From NCBI RefSeq assembly GCF_000972845.2, contig NC_040011.1:20986528-21050527 (forward strand): DNA of 64,000 bases, written 5' to 3'. Source of the DNA: Larimichthys crocea. Its lineage: Eukaryota; Chordata; Actinopteri; Sciaenidae. Shown piece after piece: positions 10,901-38,515 of the stretch (positions are counted from its first letter, which is position 1; the number at the start of each line of letters is the position of its first letter). The notes beneath the pieces are model-generated. The model ran no database searches, was not told where the DNA came from, and was given only the letters and a program-made list of their open reading frames with translations. A program made the translations under genes and the position numbers.

Positions 10901-12143
10901 TGTTAATTTTGTCACCCATTTTTCAATTTAGTCTTAGTCTTGTGTCAAAGTTAATTCTTAGTCTTAGTCACTTTTAGTCTTTCACAAATTATTTTTGTTT
11001 GTCATATTTTAGTCGACTGAAAGTCTGAAAATTTAATGTGAACACAGGGTATTTTAGTCCAGTTTTAGTCAAAACATTTTAGTCTTTTTCTGTTTATTTC
11101 AGGAGAATTTTTTTTGTTTGTTTATTAATTCTAGTTCATTTGTGTTCCACATCTAACATATTGATTAAATTGAATGAATTAATCTTCAATGCAACTTTGC
11201 TAAGCGTCTTGTCTGTTGTTTCAATACACACTTAATATGCACTTGATTTCATTTTTTTATTTTATTAGAAACAGGCTACTTGCATGGATGCTAGCTGCTA
11301 GGATTAGCTTACCAATACATTCAGATGCGTGCCAGACCAGTTAGCTTACCTTAATGTTTGGGTGGCTTAGGTTAATGTGCCTTTTCAGGTTGGTGGTATT
11401 CTTACCAGCAATTTTCTTCCCGCACATATTCCCATCCATCAAAACGAGGCATTGTGACTTTTTCTCTGCTTCTAAATAATGTAAATGGGACCACACGTCC
11501 AGTCTCTTTTTCCTCCCAAGCATGATTGCGCTAGAGCTGGGAATCTCTGCCCGAAACCTTCGGGACTGGTCTGGGCATAATTTTTATCATTTGAATCGGG
11601 CTTGGGATTGCGTTATGACTTGCGCGGTAAATGAGCGATCATATGATGCGTTTCGACTCATTCTTGACTGTTATGCCATATGCGCACAATTGAATAATGT
11701 CGGGTTGCGGCCTCTACAAAGCTGCCATTCAAAACGGGCCGGGCTAACTTCTAAGACTCGTTTCATGCTCTAGATTGCACTGTCCGTACACTGTTTCTCC
11801 TGTATGCTGTTTGTTTTCAAGCCACAGGTGCAGCAAGAGGATATCAAACGTGTGGCCATGACGTTGCCTACAGTAAAAAAACTGCTGGCACAAACACATG
11901 ACAGCAGGACTGGATGTTGCTTACATAGCAGACAAAAACAAGGAGGACGTTTTTTTTTTTTTTTTTTTTTCTTACAAGACATTTTCGTCTCATTTTTATT
12001 CGTCAACAAAAAAGCACATTGGCACATTTTTTATCAGCGTTTTTAGAACATTGTATCGTCTCATCATCGTCTCGTCTTAGTCAAGGGAAAAAGGCTCGTT
12101 GACCAACATAGTTCATCTTGTCTCATCTGACGAAATTAACACT
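10901..12143 (-). mobile_element. hAT-superfamily DNA transposon relic
   Basis: Ends are inverted copies: ATGTTAATTTTGTCACC at about 10901 and GACGAAATTAACACTG at about 12129. The TTTTAGTC/TTAGTC motifs repeated just inside the left end have counterparts near 12050-12110. On the minus strand, 11523-11341 encodes a BED-type zinc finger (see next entry). The catalytic hAT domain and dimerisation domain are absent, so this is a deletion derivative. Confidence 0.65.
11341..11523 (-). pseudogene. BED zinc-finger fragment of a hAT transposase
   Basis: 60 open codons. They contain VWSHLHYLEAEKKSQCLVL, then CGKKIAGKNTTNLKRHINLS and a final H, giving the C-x(n)-C-x(n)-H-x(n)-H spacing and leading aromatic residues of the BED DNA-binding finger. 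This is the N-terminal module of hAT transposases. No catalytic region follows in any frame. Confidence 0.65.
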
Positions 12144-12909
12144 GTGGTGGAAACACCATGGAGACATGGGATATGTGTCTGGTTCAGTACTTAAAATCTC
12201 CTCGATTGTTGCAAAATGATTACATATTAAAAAAAGGTCAAAGTCATTGTTTGGTATCACACTGGCACCTGTATCAAAAATCGATGCCCGACTTTCACTA
12301 CATAATGTAATGTATTCAGGTTGGATATGTATTTCCTATAGTGAGGTTGAGATGAATGTCCAGTCTCCTACCTCTGCTTGGACTGGACTGTTGGACTGTT
12401 TGATCTGAACAAATGTTTAGTCAGCATGTTCTGAAACGCGGAACAGTCTAAGAACCCAAAATAGCAACAGAACAGTCTCAGTACTGACTGTCTTTATTTA
12501 TATTGGCAGTTCAATGGCTTTGCCTGCCTGGTAGGGTCAGTAAGGTAAATCCAAGCCACCCTCCACTGACAGAAGTCCTTACTTCATCTGTTTTCAGATC
12601 ACATCCAGAAACATGACACAAAGGGTACACAAGGTTCAGGAAGGTTAGACCTTCTTGAATCCCATTTCCCTTACCCTCAAAGCAGGATCTCCAGAAACTC
12701 TGCAGTCATAAAAACCACCAGGCTAACAATGTTTTCATACTCAGACCTTTAGTAGACACTGAAAGGACAATTCAGAAGTACTCATACGACACACCAAGTG
12801 TTTCTCAAGTCAGTTGCTGATGCAACCTTTCCATGAGCTTGTAGTGAATGTTACAAAGTGGACACAAGGAATGACCATCCATGTTTGTCCTTTGTCTCCT
12901 CTCCATCAG
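12144..12909 (+). other. NOCT intron 1 (3' part) or upstream region
   Basis: No repeat or gene is recognised. The end of this stretch (12888-12909) is a pyrimidine tract closing in CATCAG, a good 3' splice site. The true NOCT first exon should therefore lie further upstream. Confidence 0.5.
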
Positions 12910-12917
12910 TTTGTCCA

Positions 12918-14234
12918 ATGGGCAGCAGCAGCAGCAGCAGGTTGTTTGGTACACTGGCCCAGTCACTGAACAGCGCCCCGCTGGCCCAGCCAGACCCATA
13001 CCTGGAGAATAACCCCAACCAGCATCTCGACCTGGCTGAGATCGACCCGGACAAGCTGCTCAGGGAGTGCGAGGAGGCCCTGCAGAGACGTCCGGCCCGA
13101 CCATACCGGGATATGGTCTATACCAGAGGGATGGCAGCCTGCCGCCACAAGCACAGCCCCTCCATACGGATCATGCAGTGGAACATCCTCGCACAAGGTA
13201 CACATTTAAAATGTAGAGTTTGTAATCAAGTTCAAGAGGTCTAATTGTAGAGCTCTAGAGATGGAAATGACTCGGACTGAGATAAAATTGTGTTTATTCA
13301 TGGTCCCCAGTGGGTTAATCCTGTTGATTTTAGTCACTCATGCTTTGATCTCTTTCTTTCAGCTCTCGGTGAGGGGAAGGACGGATTTATCCGCTGTCCA
13401 CTGGATGCTCTCAACTGGCAGGAAAGGAAGTACCTGATCCTGGAGGAGATCCTCACTTATCGCCCCGACATCCTGTGTCTACAGGAAGTGGACCACTACT
13501 ATGACACTTTCCAGCCAATCATGTCCCGCCTGGGTTACCACGGCAGCTTCCTGGCCAAACCCTGGTCTCCCTGTCTGGATGTAGAGCAAAATAACGGCCC
13601 TGACGGCTGTGCTCTGTTTTACCGCCGCTCCCGCTTCACCCTGCAGGCCACGGCTCACCTGCGGCTGTCGGCCATGATGCTGCCCACCAACCAGGTAGCC
13701 ATCGTCCAGACACTGAAATGCCAGCTAACGGGCCAGTGGTTGTGCGTGGCCGTTACTCACCTGAAAGCTCGTAGCGGCTGGGAGAGGCTGCGGAGTGCAC
13801 AGGGTGCCGACCTGCTGCAAAGTTTATGCAGCATAACCTCCCGAGGCGGCGGCAGCAGCCATAGCAAGTCGGCGGTGGCGGGTGGTGTCCCATTAATTGT
13901 CTGCGGGGACTTTAACGCAGAGCCCTCGGAGGACGTTTACAGACGCTTCAGCTCTTCCCCCCTCGGCCTGAACTCGGCTTACAAGCTGCTGAGCTCTGAC
14001 GGACAGACGGAGCCCGCCTACACCACGTGGAAGATCCGCCCCTCCGGAGAGAGCTGCAGTACTCTGGACTACATCTGGTATACCCATGATGCTTTGAGTG
14101 TGGACTGCCTGCTGGACATTCCCACAGAGGAGCAGATCGGCCCAAACCGCCTGCCCTCCTACCACTACCCCTCCGACCATTTATCACTGCTCTGTGACGT
14201 CAGCTTCACGGAGGAGCCCCACAGGTTGATGTAG
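12918..14234 (+). CDS. noct: nocturnin, two coding exons seen (12910-13197, 13363-14234)
   Basis: Nocturnin is an EEP-superfamily (exonuclease-endonuclease-phosphatase) enzyme. It is now known as an NADP(H) 2'-phosphatase under circadian control, once described as a deadenylase. Splicing 13197 to 13363 (CAAG|GTACAC ... TTTCAG|CTCT) gives 383 residues from ATG 12918 plus stop. Catalytic motifs in order: IRIMQWNILAQ, ILCLQEVDHYYDTF (metal-binding Glu), AVTHLKAR, IVCGDFNAEP and SDHLSLLCD (Asp-His). The start MGSSSSSRLFGTLAQSLNS matches the internal cytosolic start of the mammalian protein. A 3' splice site at 12909 leaves TT-TGT-CCA before the ATG, equivalent to the mammalian V-C-S-M-G junction. 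An upstream exon giving a mitochondrial leader is thus probably missing here. A Gly/Ser-rich insert (SRGGGSSHSKSAVAGG) precedes the GDFN motif. ELF2 lies downstream in the opposite direction. Confidence 0.96.
13198..13362 (+). other. NOCT intron, 165 bp
   Basis: GT at 13198 and AG at 13361-13362, preceded by the tract TGATCTCTTTCTTTC. Splits an alanine codon (phase 1), as in the vertebrate gene between ILAQ and ALGEG. Confidence 0.9.
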
Positions 14235-14700
14235 GCTGTCACACGGGCAGCTCTGGACCAAATAGGAGGACTGAGTGATCATCTACTGGTCTGCTTTGTC
14301 TCATTTTGAAGCCAGCAGGTGGGACAGAACATGACTGCAGTGAGATTAATATGCAGGCAGACACACTTCCTGTAATCATGCTGTAATTTGAATTGAATAT
14401 TTGAGATAATCATAACGAGGAACAATAGAGGTGAAAGGAGGCATCACTGGAAATAAATCTTTAGTTTTAGAAACAAGCTGAGAACTGTTCATCTAAAGTT
14501 ATTTAAAGTTTTATTTATTGTGTGCACATCATTTTATCACTTATTAAATTATTCTTTATACTTTCATCAGTTGGTTCCAGAATCAACGGCTTTTCCTGTT
14601 GTGTTTTAAATGATTTTGCATTGACAGTTTTTCAGTTGGACATCATGACAGTGTTGTTGCTGTGACTACATTGAACATGAGGAGAAATTTTAATTTATAA

Positions 14701-14706
14701 AATAAA
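14701..14706 (+). terminator. NOCT poly(A) signal AATAAA
   Basis: Canonical AATAAA 467 bp after the NOCT stop, followed by T/G-rich sequence (TGTTTTGACTTTGACCTGTG). A weaker AATAAA occurs near 14453. Confidence 0.65.
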
Positions 14707-14804
14707 GTGTTTTGACTTTGACCTGTGTCTTGTTTGATTTCTCGTGCTGGAGAGACTTTTCCCAGGTGAACTTAGAGGAAACATCCCTCACATCCTCAGG
14801 TACA

Positions 14805-15130
14805 TGCACTATATGGCCAAAAGTATCTAGACACCTGTGTTCTTCCATCTGGGGCAGCTCTGTTCAAAGGGAACTCTCATGTTAGTTTAGATGAGTGTCC
14901 AAACTCTCGTTTCAACATGACAGCGTTGCTGTGCACAGATCCATAAAGAAGAAAAGAGGGACTGTACAGAGCTTACCTCAGCAGTGTTGGACCACACTGA
15001 TGCTTGGAGCATCAGCAAAGTCCTGCAGCCAGGTTCCAACATGTGTAGAGCTCAAAGAAACTCAAGGTGTTCACTGTCAGATGTTCTGCCTGTTAACAGC
15101 TGCTCATTTTAACTGTTCGACTGAATAAGC
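14805..15130. mobile_element. probable DNA-transposon fragment
   Basis: Contains CACTATATGGCCAAAAGTAT, a terminal-repeat-like sequence often seen in fish genomes, followed by decayed sequence (TTTCAACATGACAG...). No second terminus or transposase is seen, so the family is not assigned. Confidence 0.4.
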
Positions 15131-16252
15131 CACTTCTGTCGCAGTATTTCCACAACCTTACCTCAGAGAGAGAGAGAGATCCTGTCCCAGCAGGTTCTAA
15201 AACCCTGTGCCCGGCTGTTAAAAGCTCAGGGTGTAGTTAGTAAGAGGACCTTGAGCAAGTTTTCAGGAGATTAGAGAAAATCTGATGAGATAGCTGGAAA
15301 ATGAGCCAACAATAGACTGTGTTTAAATGTGTGATTCTGATATTACCTCATCAGCTCCTCACTTACTATGAATCTGTAAATGATTTGTGGCATTTCTGAT
15401 CTATATAAACAAACAGACCATTAGAGAGAGACTGACTAAATAAGTACAGTTATAGTTTATGTCACAGCAGGTCACAGGCGCTCGGATTCCCCTTGAAATA
15501 AAACAAACAAGGTGATGGAAACAGTACTGAAGAATCAACATGAAATAACAAGACAGCCATCATCATACAGGCGTGACACAATGTGACGTGGTGTAGCGTA
15601 GGGCAGCACAGTGACCTGCACACCGTACTTTGTATTCATTCATTAAATACTTCTCCAGCATGTTCCTTCCCAGAAGATTGAATAACACAAATTCAGACAG
15701 CTTTCATTCACATTTCATGTTTTTTTATAATAAGTAAAATCTACTTCAATACACTGATAGTACAAGAAAAAAAAATAGTATATTATACTTCTGATGTGGA
15801 ACAGACCATTTAGTTCTCTTCTCTTGACGCAGACATCCTTTCACTCCCTTTTTACAAACAGTAAAAAACTAAAGAAGACGTGTTGAATGTGACAGTGCTG
15901 TGTGGAGTAACAGAGGTCTGCAGACCAACTATTAGACTGAAACAAAGAGATGAATTCAAACTACGTCTGTGCGGATACACACACCTGCTGAGTATCAAAA
16001 AATGCTTTTTACATTTCTGTTTACAACAAAGTCTCATCAGGCTCGTTATATTACATTTGATTACAAAAAGAAGTTTCATTTACAATCTAAGGCTGCCCAT
16101 GTTTGAGCTCTCAACCACCTGTGTGTCACTACAACAGTCCCTTTAATCCTTTGCGAAGCTTCAGAAGCTCCAGAGTAAGAGCAAGCGTCTCCCTAGAGAC
16201 CAGCGTCAGGCTGACAGTCTGAGCCAATTACATAGGAGCTCTGCCATGTAGC

Positions 16253-16310
<58 letters not shown>

Positions 16311-16388
16311 AGGTGTACTGCACTTCCTCAGCACTGTCCACAGTCACCTACTGTACCCCCCTCTGGTGGCTCCGGCTCCGTGCATGGC
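15131..16388 (-). other. ELF2 3' UTR and NOCT-ELF2 intergenic stretch
   Basis: Between the two convergent genes. It has a long (TG)n tract at 16256-16309 just beyond the ELF2 stop. An ATTAAA on the minus strand at 16147-16142 could be a poly(A) signal. No gene is seen. Confidence 0.45.
16256..16309. repeat. (TG)n microsatellite in the presumed ELF2 3' UTR
   Basis: Uninterrupted TG run. In the ELF2 transcript it would be read as (CA)n. Confidence 0.95.
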
Positions 16389-32081
<15,693 letters not shown>

Positions 32082-32190
32082 CACTCATTCCTGCCAAAAC
32101 AAAAGAACGGGCACTAAGAACAGAGAAGAAGACATCAACAACATAACAGAGCTGAAATATTTCTAAATATGAAGTTTGAAGTGTGTGTGT

Positions 32191-32851
32191 TGTTACGGCC
32201 ACCGCAGTTTCACCCCATTAGGTCTCTTGTATCAATCCCAGTAGGTAAATGCAGGTGTGCGAGGGCCGTTAACGGATGGGTTCCTGGAAACCAAGAGGAT
32301 TGGGATTGGTGCGATGCCCTCTGCATCCTCTACCGGCCAGCCAATCCGCTGTGTTCAACTGTCCTGGCCCGGGACATTTAAACTGCAGCCGTCGGAGCAT
32401 CGTGGCGGCTTTGTGTTTGGTGTAATTTTGTAAGCTCGCCTTGTATTTTGCGTTTTGAAAAGGTTGGTGTTGGAAGTTCTGGGATTGGGCAGGGTTTAGT
32501 TTTGACTTAAATACTGATTACTCATGAAGAGATTTTTTGTTAGATTCATTAGATTAAGGGGTGCTGTTTCCGATGGTTTTTTGTTACTGATAAAAATAGA
32601 TTAAATAGTGAGGTTTTTGTTTCTGGTTTTGTTCTGTGACTTAGTAAAGAATAGGCTCTGGTAGAGTTCTCTTTTTGTGTATTTATTTGTTCTTTCAAAC
32701 AGCACTCGTGTGCCCTTTTTGTTCCCTTTTCCCTCGCCACCTTTTGTTAAATTAAGAAAATAAACGGACGAACCTAAAGCAAGTGTCATTTTTCTTTTTA
32801 TTTCTTATCCCATTCTATGTTACGGCTCACCTAACGAGCTGGGTCGTAACA
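32191..32851 (+). mobile_element. solo LTR in ELF2 5' UTR intron
   Basis: 661 bp with 7-bp inverted ends TGTTACG...CGTAACA. It has an internal AATAAA (about 32758) near the end. The flanks are GTGTGTGT on the left and GTGTGTG on the right, consistent with a short target duplication in a TG-rich site. No internal retroelement sequence is present, so it looks like an LTR-LTR recombination product. It lies antisense to ELF2. Confidence 0.75.
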
Positions 32852-33906
32852 GTGTGTGTGTGCAGGGGGTGGGGTCATGTGAAAGCCCCGCGGGTGCCTG
32901 CTCTCCTCATGACTTCGCCCCCATTGATGTTGTGCTCTTAGTTTGGAGGAGGAAGCTAGATCCAGTCCTGTTACACTCAGCTCAAGAGTGATCTGACAGC
33001 AGACCTCACAGAGCATCAGGTCAACAACCGCATGATCAATAACTGATACACAACAACAACAACAACAAACTGTCCATGTTACTGTGGTCTTTACCCAAAC
33101 CCTGGATCTGACTTTGTGATGCTTCTCCTGCACGCTGGTCTGCTTGGTGTTCATTAGACCTGACACATTGTGTGACAGAGTGTGCTGGGCTGGGACTGAG
33201 CGGGGTTAAGAAAGCACTTCACAATATTTGAATTCATGAAAACAAGACAGAAATCTTTGCACACAGTGTCATGTTTTTGCTTATACGAAGCCGTAACAGT
33301 TAAAAGTGCATTAAACGGCTGTTACGGGGAGGGCGGAGGTTTTCCGACAATCCATCCTTCACCGTGTCCTGAAAACACACTGACCCGGAGCACTGGCGAC
33401 ACGCAGAGTTTCATAACAAAAAAGAGCGGGTGTAGATCCTGACAGCTCCATCATGTCTCTCTCTCACTCACACTCACACACACCTCCGATCCTCCCCACA
33501 CTAGCCTGTGTTTACTTTTTGAGCTGCTCGTCGCTTAAGCCGCAGCTCCAAACTCCCCCTGCTAACTAGTTAGCCGACTCCAACGCTTGTGTTACGTACT
33601 TAACAACACTTCATCAACTCTGCGAACGTAAAGCACGTAGTTTAGTTACAGTGTGTGGACAGAAATGTACAGTGCATTCTGGTTTTAAAGGGAGATCCCC
33701 TCCTATCCCAACAACTTAGCAAGCCTAGCACTGAGGTCTGTTAGAGCAGGAGCAGTTAGCAGACAGCCAGCTAACAGTGTTCAGTGTGTTTTAGAGCAGC
33801 CCGCCGTCAGCGGCTGCACAGCAGAGCAAATTCAGACACGTGTGTTCAAAGTTGTGCTGTATCAGAGCCTGCTGCTGTGTTAGCACAGCCACTTCCCTCC
33901 TCTTAC

Positions 33907-34150
33907 CTTGTTTTACTCCTGCTAGCGAAAAGTAAGCTCCGCGGCTAGCGCTAGCTGGGCCTGCTGCTGTTAGCTACCGTTAGCCGAGCTGGCGAGGCCA
34001 AAGCGCTGGCTCCGCGCGCATAAACGAGAGTCCTCCGTCCCTCAAACAGCGCCCAGCGGACGCCTATCGACGTCCTGATTTAAATGGAGCGGGTGAACGC
34101 GGTACTGGAGGCCGTGGAGTTGTGTTTTGGTTGCTGCTCGATGCTCGCTG
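33907..34150 (-). other. elf2: ELF2 5' non-coding exon (5' end approximate)
   Basis: A consensus donor CAAG|GTAAGAG is seen at 33906 on the minus strand, downstream of GC-rich sequence. This fits a non-coding first exon spliced to 32090. The transcription start cannot be set from sequence. Confidence 0.5.
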
Positions 34151-34300
34151 TCCTGTAGCTTTCCGGCGCGCCGCCTCTTCGCTACGACGGAGCCAGCGGG
34201 TCAAAGACAGACCGCCGTGACGTCACCGGGACGAACCCAGCCGTCAACAACTGCAGCTACCGAAGCCGCTACAAACCACGCCCCCTATAAATTACGTCTG
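33940..34300 (-). promoter_or_regulatory. GC-rich ELF2 promoter candidate
   Basis: CpG-rich island in an otherwise AT-rich window, with a palindromic CRE TGACGTCA at 34218-34225 and a GGAA-containing site near 34160. Two copies of AGCCGCTACAAACCACGCC lie at about 34263 and 34309. No TATA box is placed properly, as is usual for CpG promoters. Confidence 0.5.
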
Positions 34301-34599
34301 CGTGCGCAGCCGCTACAAACCACGCCTCCTACACACAGGCAGCCAAACACACCCATCTCCAGCACCCAGGCTCCAGGCCCTCCCATCCCTCATCCCTCAC
34401 CCAGGAGCGTGAGCTCCGTCCTGGGCAAACATCGGCTCTACGGACCCTCCCTCCCTCCTAGAGCTCAGACCTCCGTGAGAGACTGTGGACTGTCTTGCGC
34501 ATGCGCAGTGTGTTAGATAACTTTGTAGTAAACTAGTTGAGGCACTCTTCGCCGATCGGCAGTGCTCTTCTCCATTCCTTTTGTACAACAGTGTGCGTC

Positions 34600-35211
34600 G
34601 GTGATGATGTAAGTTATGTGATGAGCATATGTTGTTTATATTTCGTATGTGACGAGAGTTATTAATATTGCCAGGTTAATAAGCTCGGTTCGCTTTGTTA
34701 GCTTACCATGTAGCATGTTTACAGAGCCCATGAAACATGAACGGCCCGACCTGTAACTTAGCTAATTACCATATATTTATTTCATTCTGTTACTGTTTAT
34801 TTAGCCGTGTAACTGTCGTTCATTGAGGCTGCTATTATACTGATGCTATAGCGTGAGAAATTGACCCGGGCTGTCTCAGTTTGGTTTGGTCATGTGACCT
34901 GCCTGTTGCGCCGTTGTTGTGCTGTGTTCAATGATCCTACACTGACACCTACTGGCGATTTTCAGTATGACATGTCACTCATGTCTATTGCAATTCATGT
35001 TATTCTAACGTTAATGCCACTGTAGGTTAATTATTATTAATACGGTTTATTATTGTTGTTTTTGCAGACATCACAAACCACACACAGATACAATTGCTAC
35101 AGTGTCAATAAAGCCGACAAATGAGAGAAGTTGCTGCGTCTTCTCTGACCGGAGGATCAGGCCATTATATGCACAGCCAGCGTATCATCACCGAAGCTGT
35201 TCCCTTACAAG
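34600..35211 (+). repeat. probable 5' LTR and leader of BEL/Pao element
   Basis: AATAAA at about 35107, then TGGTCCTTCGAGCCAGATC at 35212, which is the conserved primer-site/leader motif that precedes gag in fish BEL elements. The exact left boundary is not clear. Confidence 0.5.
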
Positions 35212-35247
35212 TGGTCCTTCGAGCCAGATCCTGTGTATAACCGCGCC

Positions 35248-37200
35248 ATGGCAACTTCTGGCAACCAAGCAGATGATCAACCTCCAGTTGTACCCCGCCC
35301 AAGCTGGTCTCGCCAACTCCCCAGGCACCTACATGACTTCGTCATTGACAACCTTGGCTGCCTGAATAGACAAGATACAGCACAACAAGTGATAGAAGCA
35401 CACCAGGAAGAGCCTCCAGACCATACTGTGCTCACTGGGCCAGAAGATTTGAGGCTAGAAGGAATAGAAGCCCGCATGAAAGACATAACTAGGCAGATGA
35501 GAAAGCTACAGTCAGCCATGGACAGTGTTAAAGGTAAAGCTCACCCTCAGCAGCATCCATTTAACTTGTCATATCCAGCCCGGAGCTCAAGCCTTCCTCA
35601 TATTCACCCCAGTGGAATGACAGAGCTCAGAGTATCCCCCCTCCTGGATAATCAGATGAGTTGGAGATCAGCTGATGGATGATATTGTCAGTTCTTAGAC
35701 AACAGCGAGCATCACCCACCTACAGCACAGCCCATACAGCAAGGAGAACTCAGCTCAACAACTCAGGCTGCCAGAGCTCTGCAGCCATCCGTCCAGGTAG
35801 CAGCACAACAGATAGACCTCAGTGAGCCTACTCATCATTCAGCTAACCTAACTGGACCAGCGCCAGAGTTTCCACAGCTGCCTGCAGTTCAGTTGACTCA
35901 TCACACCCCGCTTGCCCAGCAAATATATTCACCTTCTCTGCCTGTCCAGCATGCAGGTCAGCACGTCCAGCCAGGGCACCAACCAGCTCAACAGGCACCA
36001 CCGACAGCGTTTCTGCCAAATCAGCCTGCAGCCCCGCCGACACATCCACCTACCCTGTATACATCTCAGCCAGCCCAGCTTGCACCCCCACAGTCTCAAG
36101 CTATCCCACAACCCTTTCTATCCTCAATACGTCAAGCATCAGGCCACTCCTCAACCTGGACCACCACTAGGATTTCAACCTGCTCCATTCAGCCAACAAG
36201 GGACAAGACCAAACTCTCGTGCTATACCTCCTTATCAGCCACCTACTGATCCAGGAGGAGTCTACTCACTCCAACAGACTGAGTATCCCCCTGCAGCGCA
36301 ACCACAGCCACACCAGTCTGGAGCTCAGTCAGCTGCACACTACCCACAGTTCACACCCATGGTTGCTCCACCCCAGCGCCAGGATACATCTCCCTACAAC
36401 AGTCCTGCAACACTCACCATGACGTAAATGGCTATTGCGGCCTCATACGGGATCCCAAACCACCTCAAACTCACCTCACCTCAAACTGCCCAGTGCCTAC
36501 CAAATGGCAAAGAGATACAGTACATACATGACTCCACCCCATACACCAGTGCAATGGACGCTCTGCAGCAACGATACAGGCAGCCAAGACAGCTGGTCCA
36601 GGGAGAATTAAAGACTGATCTCTCCTCCTGTGAAACCTGGCAGTGCAAGGGCTTTCGAAGATTTCTCCTCTGCTGTAAACACACTGGTGGGGATGTTAAG
36701 TCGCATGGACTCAGTCTGAGCTGCGGTGCAGCTTCCATGTCCACACCCTCCTTGGTAAACTGTCTGGTAACTACAGGGATAGCTTAGACAACCTGCTGGA
36801 CATGAAGGTTCAGGTGCTCCAGGTGTCCCGACGTGCAGCAGAATCCAATCTGAGTCCAGTCGCATCACACAGAGAGAGAATAAAGCAGGTAAATCACAGT
36901 GGGCCAAACCAGCCTCTGTTTACTTCAGCAGCGACTCCACAACAGTCAAACATCAGCAGACCTCTCCACAGCGACAACGGACCCACATCCAGCCGGGATC
37001 AAAGAAGGATCAGCCCACAGGTAAAAAGAGGGAGCGCTTTAAGCCCTATTGTCCATATTGCACGACCACCCAGGACCATTACCTCAACGGCTGCCCTGAG
37101 TTCGAAAGAATTACTACAGAGGAGAAAGTTGCCTGGATTAAAGACAAATGTTGGAGATGTGGGCGTGGCCATTTACTAGAGAACTGCACCCTAAAGAAAT
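35248..37200 (+). pseudogene. BEL/Pao gag region
   Basis: ATG 35248 starts MATSGNQADDQPPVVPRPSW, followed by a helix with charged heptads around RLEGIEARMKDITRQMRKLQ and a stop at 35682. Pro/Gln-rich sequence continues in other frames (35912-36427). The zinc-binding region at about 37040-37190 has CPYC...HYLNGC and CWRCGRGHLLENC, as in BEL-type gag. Several frameshifts and stops make it non-functional. Confidence 0.75.
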
Positions 37201-37247
37201 TCTGCTTCTCAAGCAACAAACAACACCTGCTGATTCTCCACGAAGTT

Positions 37248-37628
37248 GTGGCCCATGACCTACAGCTAAACATTCTCACAGTCACTGCCCCAACCAATTC
37301 AGTGTATCTGGATCACGCCAGCCACTCAGGGTGTGTCATGTTAAAGGTGGTACCAGTGCTGCTCCGCCACGGCAAAAGAACACTAAACACACATGCATTG
37401 TTAGATGATGGCTCTGAGCGTACTGTGATTCTGGCTGCTGCAGTCAAACACCTCGGACTGTGTGGAGATGTGGAGTCACTTAAACTGAAGACTATCAGGC
37501 AGGATGTGTTAAAGCTTCAGGTAATGGTAGTGTCATTTGAGGTGTCGGCTAACACACAGCCACGCGCCTATCACTCCATCAGCCAAGCTTTCACTCCGAG
37601 CAGTCTTCCTTACAATACAATCACCTGA
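37248..37628 (+). pseudogene. BEL/Pao aspartic protease region
   Basis: Contains HALLDDGSERTVI at about 37390-37430. The DDGS motif is the BEL/Pao version of the retropepsin D-T/S-G active site. The preceding segment VMLKVVPVLLRHGKR is the usual start of this domain. The frame stops at 37628. The continuing pol linker, with GAPVAVSTRLGWAVPGP, is in a different frame (37667-38017). Confidence 0.8.
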
Positions 37629-38056
37629 AAGGAGTCTCCCTACACACCTTCACTAAAGTACAGCCAATGCTACTGATTGGATCCAACCACCCTCATCTAA
37701 TAACTCAAATCCACCCAGTACGTGCAGGACATATCGGAGCACCAGTAGCAGTCAGCACTCGACTCGGCTGGGCAGTGCCAGGGCCCACCAACTTTTCACG
37801 CGGTGAGAGCTCCTTTCTTCACCTGTCGGTTGAAACACCTTGCTCCGACCTACACAAGGATGTTCAATGCCTGTGGCAGCTGGACATTTGGCCATTCAAA
37901 AGCAAAAGGGAGGTGAAGAGATCCAAACAAGATCAAGCAGCTCTCACCATGCTCGATGAGAAGAGTAGCACTGTAATAGTGGATGGTGTCACAAGATACG
38001 CAACACCTCTCCTTTGAAAGATAAAAGTAGCTCTGCCCTGTGCATCACCCACTACG

Positions 38057-38515
38057 GTGATGCCCCTCCTCTGCTTCACAGAACGCCGTCTATCGACCAA
38101 TTCTGAGCTTGCTAAAGTCTACAACCAAGAAATACACAAACTAGTGGAGGCAGGATATGCTGAGTTGATCAACAGCGAAGAGGCCAGTCGTTCTGCCGAA
38201 TCCTGGTACATTCCACCCCACTTAGTACACCATAATGGAAAGGCAAGGGTGGTGTACAACTGTTCCTTTCACTACCAGGACAGTGCACTGAACGATGACC
38301 CGCTACCAGGGCCCTATCTCGGGCCGTCGCTACTGGGGGTTCTGCTCAGATTTCGAAAACATGTGGTCGCCATCAGCGGAGACATACAGGCTATGTTTCA
38401 TCAGATCAGACTCTTTCCTGAGGACTGCCCACTTCTCCGCTTCCTCTGGCGCGACATGGACAGAGACAGATCACCTAACATCTATGAATAGCACGTCCTG
38501 CCATTTGGCACGGTT
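38057..38515 (+). pseudogene. BEL/Pao reverse transcriptase N-terminal part
   Basis: Contains VEAGYAELINSEEA, WYIPPHLVHHNGKARVVYNC, PGPYLGPSLLGVLLRFRKH and the catalytic A box VAISGDIQAMFHQIRL. A stop codon (TAG) at 38489 replaces the usual Trp/Gln before VLPFGT. The catalytic YxDD box is not present because homology ends at about 38510. Confidence 0.85.

Larger units (their letters stand above)
34600..38515 (+). mobile_element. BEL/Pao LTR retrotransposon, 3' truncated
   Basis: Contains gag, zinc knuckles, an aspartic protease and the start of the reverse transcriptase, all on the plus strand but in several frames. It ends inside the RT palm, just after a VLPFGT motif, where gypsy integrase sequence begins. 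RNase H, integrase and the 3' LTR are absent. Confidence 0.8.

Noticed and set aside
34127..34516. 129-codon plus-strand frame in the GC-rich region
   Set aside because: Low-complexity Pro/Thr/Ala-rich frame in a CpG island. No ETS, NOCT or other motif and no splice support.
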